Shown: piece by piece, positions 47,619-56,898 of the stretch
Layout of the letters: each line of letters starts with the position of its first letter
How positions within the stretch are numbered: position 1 is the first letter of the stretch
Source of the DNA: Pseudoduganella armeniaca
Lineage (GTDB): Bacteria > Pseudomonadota > Gammaproteobacteria > Burkholderiales > Burkholderiaceae_D
Direction: 5' to 3'
DNA: 64,000 nucleotides
Assembly: GCF_003028855.1 (NCBI RefSeq)
Contig: NZ_CP028324.1
Coordinates: forward strand, 2,914,001-2,978,000
Made by a program: the position numbers and the translations under genes
Notes under the pieces: model-generated
Database searches by the model: none
Seen by the model: the letters and a program-made list of their open reading frames with translations, nothing else
Told to the model about the DNA's origin: nothing

Positions 47619-47819
47619 GGTGTCATTTCCTTCGAAGTTGAGTTGAGGTTGCGTGTTGCCTGGTGCACCCGGCTGAGTTATTCCGTGCGTCACTGAGCCA
47701 GAAACGCGGCCGGTTCCGGACCAGTTGACGGGTCTTACAAGTGTTACAAATTGGGCTCGTCGGTGGATTCTGTTAGCTGACGAACCGATGCGGACCGTGG
47801 CGCGGCCTACAGTGGCACC

Positions 47820-50462
47820 ATGAAAGATTCCCTCAAGACCTACAAGGCCAAGCGCAACTTCGCCATCACGCCGGAACCGGCCGAGGGTGGCGAAGAGGGC
47901 AAGGAAGCGCTGACGTTCGTCATCCAGAAGCACTGGGCGACGCGGCTGCACTACGACTTCCGCCTGGAGCTGGACGGTACGATGAAGAGCTGGGCCGTGC
48001 CGAAAGGACCCAGCTACGACACGCACGACAAGCGCATGGCCGTGCACGTGGAGGACCATCCGATCTCGTACAACGACTTCGAAGGCACGATCCCCGAGAA
48101 GCAGTACGGCGCCGGCAAGGTCATCATCTGGGACAAGGGCACCTGGCACCCGCTGGGCGACCCGCGGCAGGGCTACCGCGACGGCAACCTGAAGTTCGAG
48201 CTGCGCGGCCACAAGCTGCGCGGCAAATGGGTGCTGGTGCGGATGAAGCGCTCGGGCGAGAAGCAGGAGCCCTGGCTGCTGATCAAGGAAAAGGACGAGT
48301 ACGTACGCTCGGCCGACGAGTTCTCGGTGATCGACGAGATGCCCGACAGCGTCAAGGCGCTGGGCATGCCGACGGACGAGCCTTTGAGCCCGCGGGCCGC
48401 GGCGGCCGAGGAAACGGCGCGCGAGCATGCCGCGCCGGCGCGCAAGAAGAGCGCGGCGGCCAAGGGCAAGGCCAAGGCCAAGGCCGTGCCGGCGGCGCCA
48501 GGCGTGCGCTGCGCCTTGCCGGAAATGTTCACCCCGGAGCTGGCCACGCTGGTCGACGCGCCGCCGGCCGACCCACAGGACTGGCTGTTCGAGATCAAGT
48601 TCGACGGCTACCGCCTGCTGGCGCGGGTGGACGGCAAGGACGTGCGCCTGATCACCCGCAACGGCAACGACTGGACCCACAAGCTCGAGCCGCTGCGCGC
48701 CGCCATCGAGAAGATGCAACTGCCCAAGGGCTGGTACGACGGCGAGATCGTCGTGCATGACCAGAGCGGCCGGCCCAACTTCGGCTTGCTGCAGCAGGCG
48801 TTCGACGGCGTCAAGACCAGCAATATCGTCTACTTCGTGTTCGACGCGCCTTACCTGGACGGCTACGACCTGCGCGAAGTACCGCTGGCGCAGCGGCGCG
48901 AGCTGCTCAAGACCGTGATGGACCGCGCCGGCAACGACATGGTGCGCTACTCGGCCGAGCTGGAGGCGCCGCCGGCCGAGATGGTGGCGGCGGCCTGCCA
49001 GATGGGCCTGGAGGGCATCATCGGCAAGCGGCGCGACTCGACCTACGTGTCGCGCCGCTCGCCCGACTGGATCAAGCTGAAATGCGCGCAGCGGCAGGAA
49101 TTCGTCATCGGCGGCTACACCGACCCGAAGGGCTCGCGCGTGGGCATCGGCTCGCTGCTGCTGGGCTATTATGGCGAGGACGGCAAGCTGCATTACGCCG
49201 GCAACGTGGGCGCCGGCTTCAACGAGACGACCTTGCGCGAGATCACGGCAAAATTGAAGAAACTGGCCAGCGACAGCAATCCGTTCGCGCCGTCGAAATC
49301 GATCGAGAAGCGGGCGCACTGGGTCAAGCCCACGCTGGTGGCCGAGGTGACGTTCGGCGAATGGACCAGCAGCGGCTCGATCCGGCATTCCGTCTTCCAG
49401 GGACTGCGCGCCGACAAGAAGGCGAGCAGCGTCACCCGCGAGAAGGCGGCCCATATGGAAACGCTGGTGGAGGGAACCATGCAGACACAAAGCGCGGCAA
49501 AGACGAGCAAACCCAAGGCAGCCGCAAAGCCGGCGCCAACGCGCGCACCCGCAGGGCTGGACGCGGACAGCAAGCTGCCGTCGTCGCTGAAGGTAACCAA
49601 CCCGGACCGCCTGATCGATCCGGCCAGCGGCACCACCAAGATCGGCCTGGTGCGTTACTACGCCCTGGTGGCCGACCTGATGCTGGAGCACCTGAAGGGC
49701 CGCCCGGTGGCGCTGGTGCGGGCACCCGCCGGCGTCGGCGGCGAGCTGTTCTTCCAGAAGCATTCGGAGGTCGGCAAGCTGCCCGGCGTGAAGCAGTTCC
49801 CGCAGGAGCTCGACCCCGACCATCCGTCGATGCTGGAAGTGGCGACGATGCAGGGGCTGTTGTCGTCGGCGCAGTGGAACGTGGTCGAGTTCCACACGCA
49901 GAACGCCTTCGGCAAGAACTACGAGAAGCCCAACCGCATGATCTTCGACCTGGACCCCGGCCAGGGCGTGGCGTGGCCGCAGATCCAGGAAGCGGCCCAG
50001 CTGATGCGCGCTTTCCTGGCCGAGCTGGGCTTGCCGGCGTTCCTGAAGACCAGCGGCGGCAAGGGCTTGCACGTGGTCGTCCCGGTCAAGCCGCAGCACG
50101 ACTGGGACACCGTCAAGGGCTTCACCAAGGCGATCGTCGAGCACATGGCCGCGACCCTGCCGGACCGCTTCGCGTTCAAGAGCGGGCCGAAGAACCGGGT
50201 CGGCAAGATATTCATCGACTACCTGCGCAACGGCCGCGGCGCCACCACGGTCAGTGCCTGGTCGGCCCGCACCCGCGCCGGCCTGGGCATCTCGGTGCCG
50301 GTGGCCTGGGACGAGCTGGCACACCTGCGCGGCGGCGACCACTGGACGGTGGCCACGGTGCACGACCGGCTCGACGAGGGCAATACGCCGTGGGCCGACT
50401 ATGCGAAAAGCGCCGTCAGCATTACCAAGGCGATGAAGCAGCTGGGTTACAGCGGCGCTTGA
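47820..50462 (+). CDS. ligD: Multifunctional DNA ligase D
   Basis: 880 residues in the order phosphoesterase, ligase, polymerase. The phosphoesterase (1-about 170) has HWATRLHYDFRLELDG and VEDHPISYNDFEG. The ATP-dependent ligase (about 230-520) has the nucleotidyl-acceptor Lys in FEIKFDGYR and closes with PDWIKLK. The primase-polymerase (about 585-880) has MIFDLDPG and TSGGKGLHVVVP. With Ku it repairs double-strand breaks by end joining. A Lys/Ala-rich linker separates the phosphoesterase and ligase. Convergent with the ku gene. Confidence 0.97.
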   Translation: MKDSLKTYKAKRNFAITPEPAEGGEEGKEALTFVIQKHWATRLHYDFRLELDGTMKSWAVPKGPSYDTHDKRMAVHVEDHPISYNDFEGTIPEKQYGAGKVIIWDKGTWHPLGDPRQGYRDGNLKFELRGHKLRGKWVLVRMKRSGEKQEPWLLIKEKDEYVRSADEFSVIDEMPDSVKALGMPTDEPLSPRAAAAEETAREHAAPARKKSAAAKGKAKAKAVPAAPGVRCALPEMFTPELATLVDAPPADPQDWLFEIKFDGYRLLARVDGKDVRLITRNGNDWTHKLEPLRAAIEKMQLPKGWYDGEIVVHDQSGRPNFGLLQQAFDGVKTSNIVYFVFDAPYLDGYDLREVPLAQRRELLKTVMDRAGNDMVRYSAELEAPPAEMVAAACQMGLEGIIGKRRDSTYVSRRSPDWIKLKCAQRQEFVIGGYTDPKGSRVGIGSLLLGYYGEDGKLHYAGNVGAGFNETTLREITAKLKKLASDSNPFAPSKSIEKRAHWVKPTLVAEVTFGEWTSSGSIRHSVFQGLRADKKASSVTREKAAHMETLVEGTMQTQSAAKTSKPKAAAKPAPTRAPAGLDADSKLPSSLKVTNPDRLIDPASGTTKIGLVRYYALVADLMLEHLKGRPVALVRAPAGVGGELFFQKHSEVGKLPGVKQFPQELDPDHPSMLEVATMQGLLSSAQWNVVEFHTQNAFGKNYEKPNRMIFDLDPGQGVAWPQIQEAAQLMRAFLAELGLPAFLKTSGGKGLHVVVPVKPQHDWDTVKGFTKAIVEHMAATLPDRFAFKSGPKNRVGKIFIDYLRNGRGATTVSAWSARTRAGLGISVPVAWDELAHLRGGDHWTVATVHDRLDEGNTPWADYAKSAVSITKAMKQLGYSGA

Positions 50463-50471
50463 GAAACCCGC

Positions 50472-50491
50472 GGTGACAGGCACCTGTCTCC
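50472..50491. terminator. Hairpin between convergent ligD and ku
   Basis: GGTGACAGG and CCTGTCTCC pair over 9 positions with one mismatch and a 2-nt loop. It lies between the two convergent stops. The GGTGACAGGCACC core matches the repeat at 56.8 kb. Confidence 0.5.
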
Positions 50492-50506
50492 AGGGGTTCG
50501 GCTGCC

Positions 50507-51616
50507 TCAAGCCGCGCGACGCCGCGTCGACGTGCTCGCGGACTTGGCCGTGCTCTTCTTCGCCGCCGGCTTCGCCACCGCCTTCTTCGCCACCGACTTC
50601 GAAGCCTCCGCCTTGGCCGGGCTGGCCTTGGCCTTGGCGGTCGCGGTACTCTTGCTGGCCGTGCCGGTACGGCTGCCACTGCGCGCGTTCACGCTGGCAG
50701 AGCCGCGCGGCGCCGGCCGGCGCGCCTTCGGCGGCGGTTCGTCGTCGTCCGTGTCCTCGTCGGCTTCGACCTCGTCTTCTTCCTCATCCTCGTCGGCCGC
50801 CGCCGCCTTGCCCTTGCCCGGCTTGGCGCCCAGCGACTGCTTCAGCAGCGCCACCAGGTCGATCACGTTGGTGGACGGCGCCGCCTCGTCGTCCTTCGAC
50901 GGCATGGTGATGGTCTTGGTCTGCTTGGCCTTGATCTTCTTCTCGACCAGGGCGAGCACGTCATCCTTGTACGTGTCGTGGTACTGCTCCGGCGCCCAGT
51001 CCTCGCTCATGCCTTCCACCAGCGACAGCGCCATCTCCAGTTCCTTCTCCTTGATGCCGGTAGCCTTGGTGCCCTTGTCGGGCAGGTTCAGGCCCTCCGT
51101 GTCGCGAATCTCGTCGGCATAGCGCAGGGTGTTCATGATGATGCCGTCTTCGGCCGCGACCAGCGCGCACAGGTGCTGCTTGGTGCGGATCACCACCGTG
51201 GCGATGCCGATCTTGCCGGCGCGGCGCAGGGTCTCGCGCAGCAGCGCGTAGACCTTGTCGCCGCCGCGGCCCGGCGCCAGGTAGTACGGCGTTTCGTAAT
51301 ACGTCAGCGGCACGTCCTCGGCATCGACGAAGGCCAGGATGTCGATGGTCTGGGTGGCCTTGACGTTGGCCTGGCGCAGGTCCTCGTCGGACAGCACCAC
51401 GTATTCGCCGGCCTGGTATTCATAGCCCTTGATGATGTTGTCCCAGCCGACTTCCTTTTCCGTCGTCTTGTTGTAGCGCTTGTAGCCGATGGGCGAGAAG
51501 TCGCGCTTGTCGAGCATCGTCAGGTCGAGGTCATTGCTCTTGACGGCCGAATGCAGCTCGACCGGTATGTGCACCAGGCCGAAGCTGATGGCGCCTTTCC
51601 ATAGCGCACGTGCCAT
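50507..51616 (-). CDS. ku: Ku protein (non-homologous end joining)
   Basis: 369 residues. The core starts MARALWKGAISFGLVHIPVEL, which all bacterial Ku share, and continues with TLRYADEIR and LAFVDAEDVPLTYYETPYYL. The first 265 or so residues form the DNA-encircling core and LigD-binding site. The remaining C-terminal tail is acidic (DEDEEEDEVEADE) and then strongly Lys/Ala/Ser-rich, resembling the extended Ku tails that bind DNA without ends. AAGGAG upstream decides ATG 51616. Confidence 0.97.
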   Translation of the reverse strand: MARALWKGAISFGLVHIPVELHSAVKSNDLDLTMLDKRDFSPIGYKRYNKTTEKEVGWDNIIKGYEYQAGEYVVLSDEDLRQANVKATQTIDILAFVDAEDVPLTYYETPYYLAPGRGGDKVYALLRETLRRAGKIGIATVVIRTKQHLCALVAAEDGIIMNTLRYADEIRDTEGLNLPDKGTKATGIKEKELEMALSLVEGMSEDWAPEQYHDTYKDDVLALVEKKIKAKQTKTITMPSKDDEAAPSTNVIDLVALLKQSLGAKPGKGKAAAADEDEEEDEVEADEDTDDDEPPPKARRPAPRGSASVNARSGSRTGTASKSTATAKAKASPAKAEASKSVAKKAVAKPAAKKSTAKSASTSTRRRAA

Positions 51617-51660
51617 GATGGTCTCCTTGTGTCGAAAGGGCGGCTGTGCCGCCCCCGGGT

Positions 51661-52656
51661 TCAGCCCACGCTGCCCGTGATGGGCAGGATGATGCCGGTG
51701 ATGTAGCTGGCGCAGCTGGGCGCGGCCAGGAACACGTAGGCCGGCGACAGCTCTTCCGGCTGGGCCGGACGCTTCATGTCCGTGCTCTGGCCGAACTTGG
51801 CGATCTTGTCCGGGGTCTGGTCGGCCGGATTCAGCGGCGTCCACACGGGGCCCGGCGCGACGGCGTTGACGCGGATGCCTTTCTCCAGCAGGTTCGAGGC
51901 CAGCGACATCGTGAAGGCATGGATCGCGCCCTTGGTGGACGAGTAGTCCAGCAGCTTGGACGAACCCTGCAGGCCCGTCACGGAGCCGGTGTTGATGATC
52001 GACGCACCTTTCTTCAAGTGCGGCAGCACGGCCTTGGCCATGTGGAAGTAGCCGTAGATATTGGTCTTCATCGTCAGGTCGAAGCGCTCTTCGGTCAGGT
52101 CCTCGAGCGAATCGGCATGCTCCTGGAAGGCGGCGTTGTTGACCAGGATGTCGACCTTGCCGAACGCCTGGACGGTTTCCTCGACGGCGCGCTGGCAGAA
52201 CTGCGGCTCGCGCACGTCGCCCGGGATCAGGATGCAGCGGCGGCCCTCGGCCTCGATGCAGCGCTTGGTCTCGACGGCGTCCTCCTGCTCGTCGGCCAGG
52301 TAGACCAGGGCGACATCGGCGCCTTCGCGCGCGTACAGCACGGCCACGGCGCGGCCGATGCCGGAGTCGCCGCCGGTGACGATGGCGCTCATGCCTTCCA
52401 GCTTGCCGCTGCCCTTGTAGCCGGGCGCCATGAATTGCGGCTTCAATTCCATCTCGACCTCGATGCCCGGCTTGGCCAGGTGCTGGCTGGGCAGGTCGCC
52501 GTCGGGGAAGTCGTGCGTACCGGTTTGCACGCCCTGCGGTTCCTGCTGGCCGCCGCCCTCATTGCCGCCCTGTTTCTGCTGGTCGCGCTGGTCCTGCTGC
52601 TGCTGGATTTCGCGCTGCAGGTTGCCCACATTGGTATTGTTCTGCGAATTCGACAT
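51661..52656 (-). CDS. SDR-family oxidoreductase (stress-type, YhdF/Gsp39-like)
   Basis: 331 residues. An N-terminal Gln/Asn-rich extension of about 60 residues precedes the SDR core: TGGDSGIGRAVAVLYAREGA for NAD(P), NNAAF, and the active site TGSVTGLQG with YSSTKGAIHAF (Tyr and Lys). It ends PITGSVG. This subgroup, with PQFMAPGYKGSGKL before the Rossmann fold, is the general-stress-protein type and often lies near ku-ligD in proteobacteria. Substrate unknown. It is 44 nt upstream of ku on the same strand and may share its transcript. Confidence 0.92.
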   Translation of the reverse strand: MSNSQNNTNVGNLQREIQQQQDQRDQQKQGGNEGGGQQEPQGVQTGTHDFPDGDLPSQHLAKPGIEVEMELKPQFMAPGYKGSGKLEGMSAIVTGGDSGIGRAVAVLYAREGADVALVYLADEQEDAVETKRCIEAEGRRCILIPGDVREPQFCQRAVEETVQAFGKVDILVNNAAFQEHADSLEDLTEERFDLTMKTNIYGYFHMAKAVLPHLKKGASIINTGSVTGLQGSSKLLDYSSTKGAIHAFTMSLASNLLEKGIRVNAVAPGPVWTPLNPADQTPDKIAKFGQSTDMKRPAQPEELSPAYVFLAAPSCASYITGIILPITGSVG

Positions 52657-52807
52657 TGCTTGTGCTCCCGTTGGTAGACATTGGAAAGACGAGCAAACAG
52701 TATTGGCAATCCGCTCCCGACCCTCCGTGCGCTTTCGCACAGATGCCGGAGGCCCGGCCAAAACAAAACTACTGCATGGAAAAATATAGTGTATTTAGGT
52801 AAATAAT

Positions 52808-52826
52808 ATTGTTATTATTGAACAAT
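52808..52826. promoter_or_regulatory. Palindrome in the SDR/GGDEF divergent promoter
   Basis: ATTGTT and AACAAT arms around 7 nt, in a strongly A+T-rich patch 52 nt before the GGDEF gene. Could be an operator; the binding protein is unknown. Confidence 0.35.
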
Positions 52827-52877
52827 CTGGCAAACTGTCGGGATCTGATAACTAGAACAAACACGGGAGCTTAGAGA

Positions 52878-54353
52878 ATGTCGGAATCCGGTCTTGGCCG
52901 TACAGGCCTGTTCGTGCATCCGGATGCCAAGCGCTATGAGCAGTTTCGTAGCGCGTTCGGCGAAACCTTCGCCCGCCTGAACGCGGCCGTCGACGCTGGC
53001 GCGGCCATCGAGCGCATGACGCGCGGTCACGTCGACCTGCTCGTCATCGACCTGGCGGGCTGCCTGTTGGGCGACCCGGCACTGCTGACGGGCTTGTCCA
53101 TGCTGATTCGCACCCGCAACGGCGCGCCGGTGCTGGTGCTGTGCCCGTACGGGAACACCGCCTGGCTGCCCGAGCTGATGGCGCACGGGCCATTGCACTA
53201 CCGCATCAGCCCGGTCGCGGGCATGGAGCTGCGCAGTGCCGTCGACAGCCTGCTGCGGCCGGCGGGCGACATGCAGGCCAACGCCCAGCAGCAGCTGCTC
53301 GACAAGGAGCGCGAGCTGCGCGAGCTGTTGACCATCCAGCGCAGCGTGCAGCGCGCCATGGCGCATGGCGAGGACGGCGCGCACCTGGCGGCCCAGCTGT
53401 GCGCCGCCTTGTGCAGCTTCCCCGGCGTGCGTCACACCGCGCTGCTGCGGCAGCACCCGGGCGGCGACCTGCGCCTGCAGGCGCAGGAGAGCCGCAACCA
53501 CCTGGACCTGGCACGCCTGCTGGGGCGGCAGGACAAGCTGCTGGCATCGCCGCTGCGCGATGCGTTCCCGCCGCTGCTGGCCGCCAGCGCGGGCGAGCTG
53601 GTGCTGCTGGACGCGCCGGAAAAGATGGGCGACCCGGAGCTGGCCCTGGCGCTGCACCGGCGCGACGTGCAGATGGTGCTGGCGCTGCCGCTGCGCTGCG
53701 AACCGGGCGGCCCCTTGCTCGGTGCGCTCAGCCTGATGTTCGACCGCTCGCTGCAGTTCAGCCGCGAGCAGTTCGCCTGCATTGCCGGCCTGGCGCAATT
53801 CATCGGCTTCGGGCTGGCGATGAGCGAGCTGAAACAGCAGAACGATGTGCTGGCCGGACGCCTGACGCAGATGGCCACGCGCGATCCGCTCACGGGGGCG
53901 ATCAACCGCCGCGCCGGCGAAGCGCTGCTGGAAAGCGAGATCCGGCGCGCGCGCCGCTATGGCATCGCGCTGGCCGTCATCGCCTTCGACATCGACAACT
54001 TCCGCTCGGTGAACGACGTGTACGGCTACCCGATCGGCGACCAGGCGCTGCGCGCGGTGGCGGCCACGATCCAGGGCCGCCTGCGCGTTTCCGACACGCT
54101 GGCGCGCATGCGCGGCGAGGAGTTCCTCGTCATCGCCACCCACACCACGGCGCTGGACGCGCGCAAGCTGGCCGAGAAGCTGCGTGCCACGATCGCCGGC
54201 ACGGCGTTGCCGGGCTGCGAGACGGTCACGATCAGCCTGGGCGTGGCGCAGGTGGCGCCGGACGAAGGCGCGGTCACCGTCATCGACCGTGTCGACACGG
54301 CGCTGCGCCGGGCCAAGCGGGGCGGGCGCAACCGGGTCGAGCTGGCCGACTGA
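52878..54353 (+). CDS. GGDEF protein with pseudo-receiver and GAF-like domains, variant RGEEF site
   Basis: 491 residues, soluble. The N-terminal 130 residues look like a receiver fold (LLVIDLAGCLL) without the usual phosphorylation pocket. A GAF-like domain follows (about 150-320), then GGDEF (DPLTGAINRRAGEALL). The active-site motif is RGEEF instead of GG(D/E)EF, while the upstream I-site RVSD is at canonical spacing. The first Gly lies in the GTP-binding turn, so activity is uncertain, although some RG(D/E)EF cyclases work. GGGAG precedes the ATG. Confidence 0.85.
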   Translation: MSESGLGRTGLFVHPDAKRYEQFRSAFGETFARLNAAVDAGAAIERMTRGHVDLLVIDLAGCLLGDPALLTGLSMLIRTRNGAPVLVLCPYGNTAWLPELMAHGPLHYRISPVAGMELRSAVDSLLRPAGDMQANAQQQLLDKERELRELLTIQRSVQRAMAHGEDGAHLAAQLCAALCSFPGVRHTALLRQHPGGDLRLQAQESRNHLDLARLLGRQDKLLASPLRDAFPPLLAASAGELVLLDAPEKMGDPELALALHRRDVQMVLALPLRCEPGGPLLGALSLMFDRSLQFSREQFACIAGLAQFIGFGLAMSELKQQNDVLAGRLTQMATRDPLTGAINRRAGEALLESEIRRARRYGIALAVIAFDIDNFRSVNDVYGYPIGDQALRAVAATIQGRLRVSDTLARMRGEEFLVIATHTTALDARKLAEKLRATIAGTALPGCETVTISLGVAQVAPDEGAVTVIDRVDTALRRAKRGGRNRVELAD

Positions 54354-54523
54354 GCGTGCTGCGATCACCTTTTCGACGGCACCGATACCGCTCCCGGTAT
54401 CGGGTTGGCGCACGCATATAGTAATCAGAAAATAGAGCAGCAAACCCGTTGACGCGACGCTAAGATGGCTCGGCTTCACGGGGCGGCCGCGTGGCCGCTC
54501 CGATCCATCCATCGGGAGAGCGC

Positions 54524-56193
54524 ATGAAGAAAAACAAGCATCGGGATGCCGTGATCGGGACAGTCGCCGCGGCCTTGGCCCTGGCCCTGTCGGCCCACGC
54601 GGCGGCGGCCACCTACTACGTCGCCCCGGGCGGCAGCGACGGCGCGGCCGGCAGCAAGGCGGCGCCCTGGAAGACGTTCGCGAAGGCGCAGGAGGCCGTG
54701 GTGGCAGGCGACACCGTGTACTTCCGCGGCGGTACCTACCGGATCACGGCGGGCCTGAACGCCTGCGCCAGCACGACGGACGTCGTCAACGCCATCACCC
54801 TGAACAAGAGCGGCAGCGACGGCAAGCCGATCCGCTACTGGGCCTATCCGGCGAGAAGCCGGTGTTCGACTTCGCCTCGATGAAGGACAACTGCCGGGTC
54901 AAGGCCTTCAACGTCACCGCCAGCTGGCTGCACCTGAAGGGCCTGGCGATCACGGGCGCGCCGCAGCAGCCGGGCAACCTGCAGAACAACGAGTCGTGGG
55001 GCCTGTGGATCAAGGGCAGCCGCAACGTCTTCGAGGCGCTCGACACGCACCACCACATGGGCCCGGGCCTGTTCCTGGCGGACGGCAGCCATAACCTGAT
55101 CCTGAACGTGGACTCGCACCACAACTACGACCCGTACAGCAAATCCGGCGCCGGCCAGAACGCCGACGGCTTCGGCGCCCACGTCAAGGCCAACCAGCCG
55201 GGCAACGTGTTCCGCGGCTGCCGCGCCTGGGCCAACACGGACGACGGCTTCGACCTGATCAACGCCTATTCGGCCGTCACGATCGAGAACTCGTGGGCCT
55301 GGCTGCATGGCTACCTGCCCGGCACCACCACCTCGATCCCGGCCGGTAATGGCAACGGCTTCAAGATCGGCGGCTACTCCGGCAACTGGGTGGCCAACGC
55401 GCCGGTGCACGTGGTGCGCAATTCGGTCGCGCTGCGCAACAAGGTCAACGGCTTCTATGCCAACCACCACCCGGTGGCGAACCAGTTCCACAACAATACC
55501 GCGGCCGCCAACGGCATCGGCTTCAACCTGCTGGGCATCGCGCCGGACGGCAGCGCCGTCAACCTCGGCGTGGCGCGCAACAACGTCGCGTACGGTGGCA
55601 CGGCGGCCGCCAACACGGCCGGCACCGACACCTCGCACAACAGCTGGGAGCTGCGCACGGCGCCGGTCGCGGCAGACTTCCAGAGCGTGGCCACGAGCGG
55701 CTGGGATGCGCCGCGCCAGGCCGACGGCAGCCTGCCGCTGCTGCCGCATTTCCGCCTGGCCGCCGGCAGCGCGCTGGTCGATGCCGGCGTGGACGTGGGC
55801 CTGCCGTACACGGGCCGGGCGCCGGACCTGGGTGCCTGGGAAGGCACGGCACGCGTGGCGCTGGTGCAGGACGTCACTGCCAGCGTGGCCATCGTGCGTT
55901 CCGGCCTCGCGCTGGACCGCGCCACGCAGAAGCAGGTCGGCACCGTCACCATCACCAACACCAGCGAGCAAACCATCGAGGGCACGCTGCTGCTGCGCCT
56001 GGACTACCTGAGCGAGGGCGTCGCACTGGACAACGCCGCCGGCAGCGCAGGCGGCTCGCCCACGCTGGCGTTGCCGGTGACGGCCCTGGCGCCCGGCGCC
56101 ACGGTCAGCTTGACGACGACGTTCGTCAATCCGGAACGGACCGGCATCGGCTACGTGCCGACCCTCGTCGCGGTGGCGGGAGGTGTCGAATGA
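54524..56193 (+). pseudogene. PL9-like polysaccharide (pectate) lyase, split by one-base deletion
   Basis: Two frames form one 556-residue secreted protein when a G is restored at 54850-54851; the joint reads IRYWAYP-GEKPVFDF. After the signal peptide (ALALALSAHAAAA) comes TYYVAPGGSDGAAGS, then a right-handed parallel beta-helix with repeated short strands. The family 9 hallmarks ADGFGAH, GNVFRGCRAWANTDDGFDL are present, the latter carrying the Asp ligands. The last 100 residues form a separate fibronectin-like beta-sandwich. PL9 enzymes cleave pectate by beta-elimination; the substrate here is inferred. It ends with an ATGA overlap into a PEP-CTERM gene. Confidence 0.82.
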
Positions 56194-56759
56194 CGCGCTG
56201 GCTGGCAGTACTGATCTTGTGGTGCGCTGTCGCTGCAGGCGCGCTGGCCGGGCCGATCTACCGCGTCAGCGTGGACACGACGGCGCTGGCGGGCCAGGCC
56301 GGCTACCTGGACTTCCTGTTCCTGGGCTTGCAGGACGCGGCGCCGGCATCGGCCACGCTGTCGAACTTCACCGGCGATCTGGATGGCAGCGGCTTGCTCA
56401 CCGGCGACGCTGCCGGCTCGAGCGCGGACCGCGTCGTTCTCGGCAACGGCAACGGCTGGAACGAGTTCGCCCAGCACGTGAACTTCGGCGGACGCTTCGG
56501 TTTCGACGTCAGTTTCGCCGTCGGCGGGGCGCCCGGCGACAGCGGTACCAACCTGGCGCTGGCACTGCTGGACGACGCCTCCCAGTACGTCGGCGCGGCG
56601 GGCGACATCGTCACGTTCGCGCTGCTGCCGGGGCAGGCCGATGCCGTCGCCACGGATGCCCGTTTCGCCAGTGTGCAGGCGGTGCCGGAGCCGGGCAGCG
56701 TGGCGCTACTGGCGGTGGGGCTGCTGGGCATGGCGTTCGCCGCGCGCCGGCGCAATTGA
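56190..56759 (+). CDS. PEP-CTERM-sorted extracellular protein coupled to the PL9-like lyase
   Basis: 189 residues. Signal peptide LAVLILWCAVAAGALAG, then an Asp/Gly/Ser-rich beta-sandwich without known motif (ATLSNFTGDLDG, GNGNGWNEFAQHV). The C-terminus is a complete PEP-CTERM signal: VPEPGSVALLAVGLLGMAF followed by ARRR. Its ATG overlaps the stop of the lyase gene by 4 nt, so the two products are made together. It belongs to a short PEP-CTERM type I have seen in Massilia-like genomes but cannot name. Confidence 0.85.
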   Translation: MTRWLAVLILWCAVAAGALAGPIYRVSVDTTALAGQAGYLDFLFLGLQDAAPASATLSNFTGDLDGSGLLTGDAAGSSADRVVLGNGNGWNEFAQHVNFGGRFGFDVSFAVGGAPGDSGTNLALALLDDASQYVGAAGDIVTFALLPGQADAVATDARFASVQAVPEPGSVALLAVGLLGMAFAARRRN

Positions 56760-56764
56760 ACCGC

Positions 56765-56819
56765 AGGTGACAGGCACCGAAGCGCGGGCGGAACGCCTGC
56801 ATTTCGGTGCCTGTCACCT
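56765..56819. repeat. Perfect GGTGACAGGCACC inverted repeat
   Basis: Two identical 17-nt arms (56765-56781 and 56803-56819; AGGTGACAGGCACCGAA against its complement) with a 21-nt loop, starting 6 nt after the PEP-CTERM stop. Long enough to end transcription, but without a T run. A member of the dispersed repeat family. Confidence 0.75.
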
Positions 56820-56898
56820 CGGGTCTGGCTCGGTTCACATGGTCCCCGACACCTCGGCCGTGGTAGGCTTCAGCCTTTGATCGAGCAACGGAACTGCA

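Noticed and set aside
47619..50510. The upstream extension of the Ala/Lys-rich protein frame to more than 1000 codons
   Set aside because: The extension is antisense to ligD; the signal peptide and ribosome site mark the true start at 47618.
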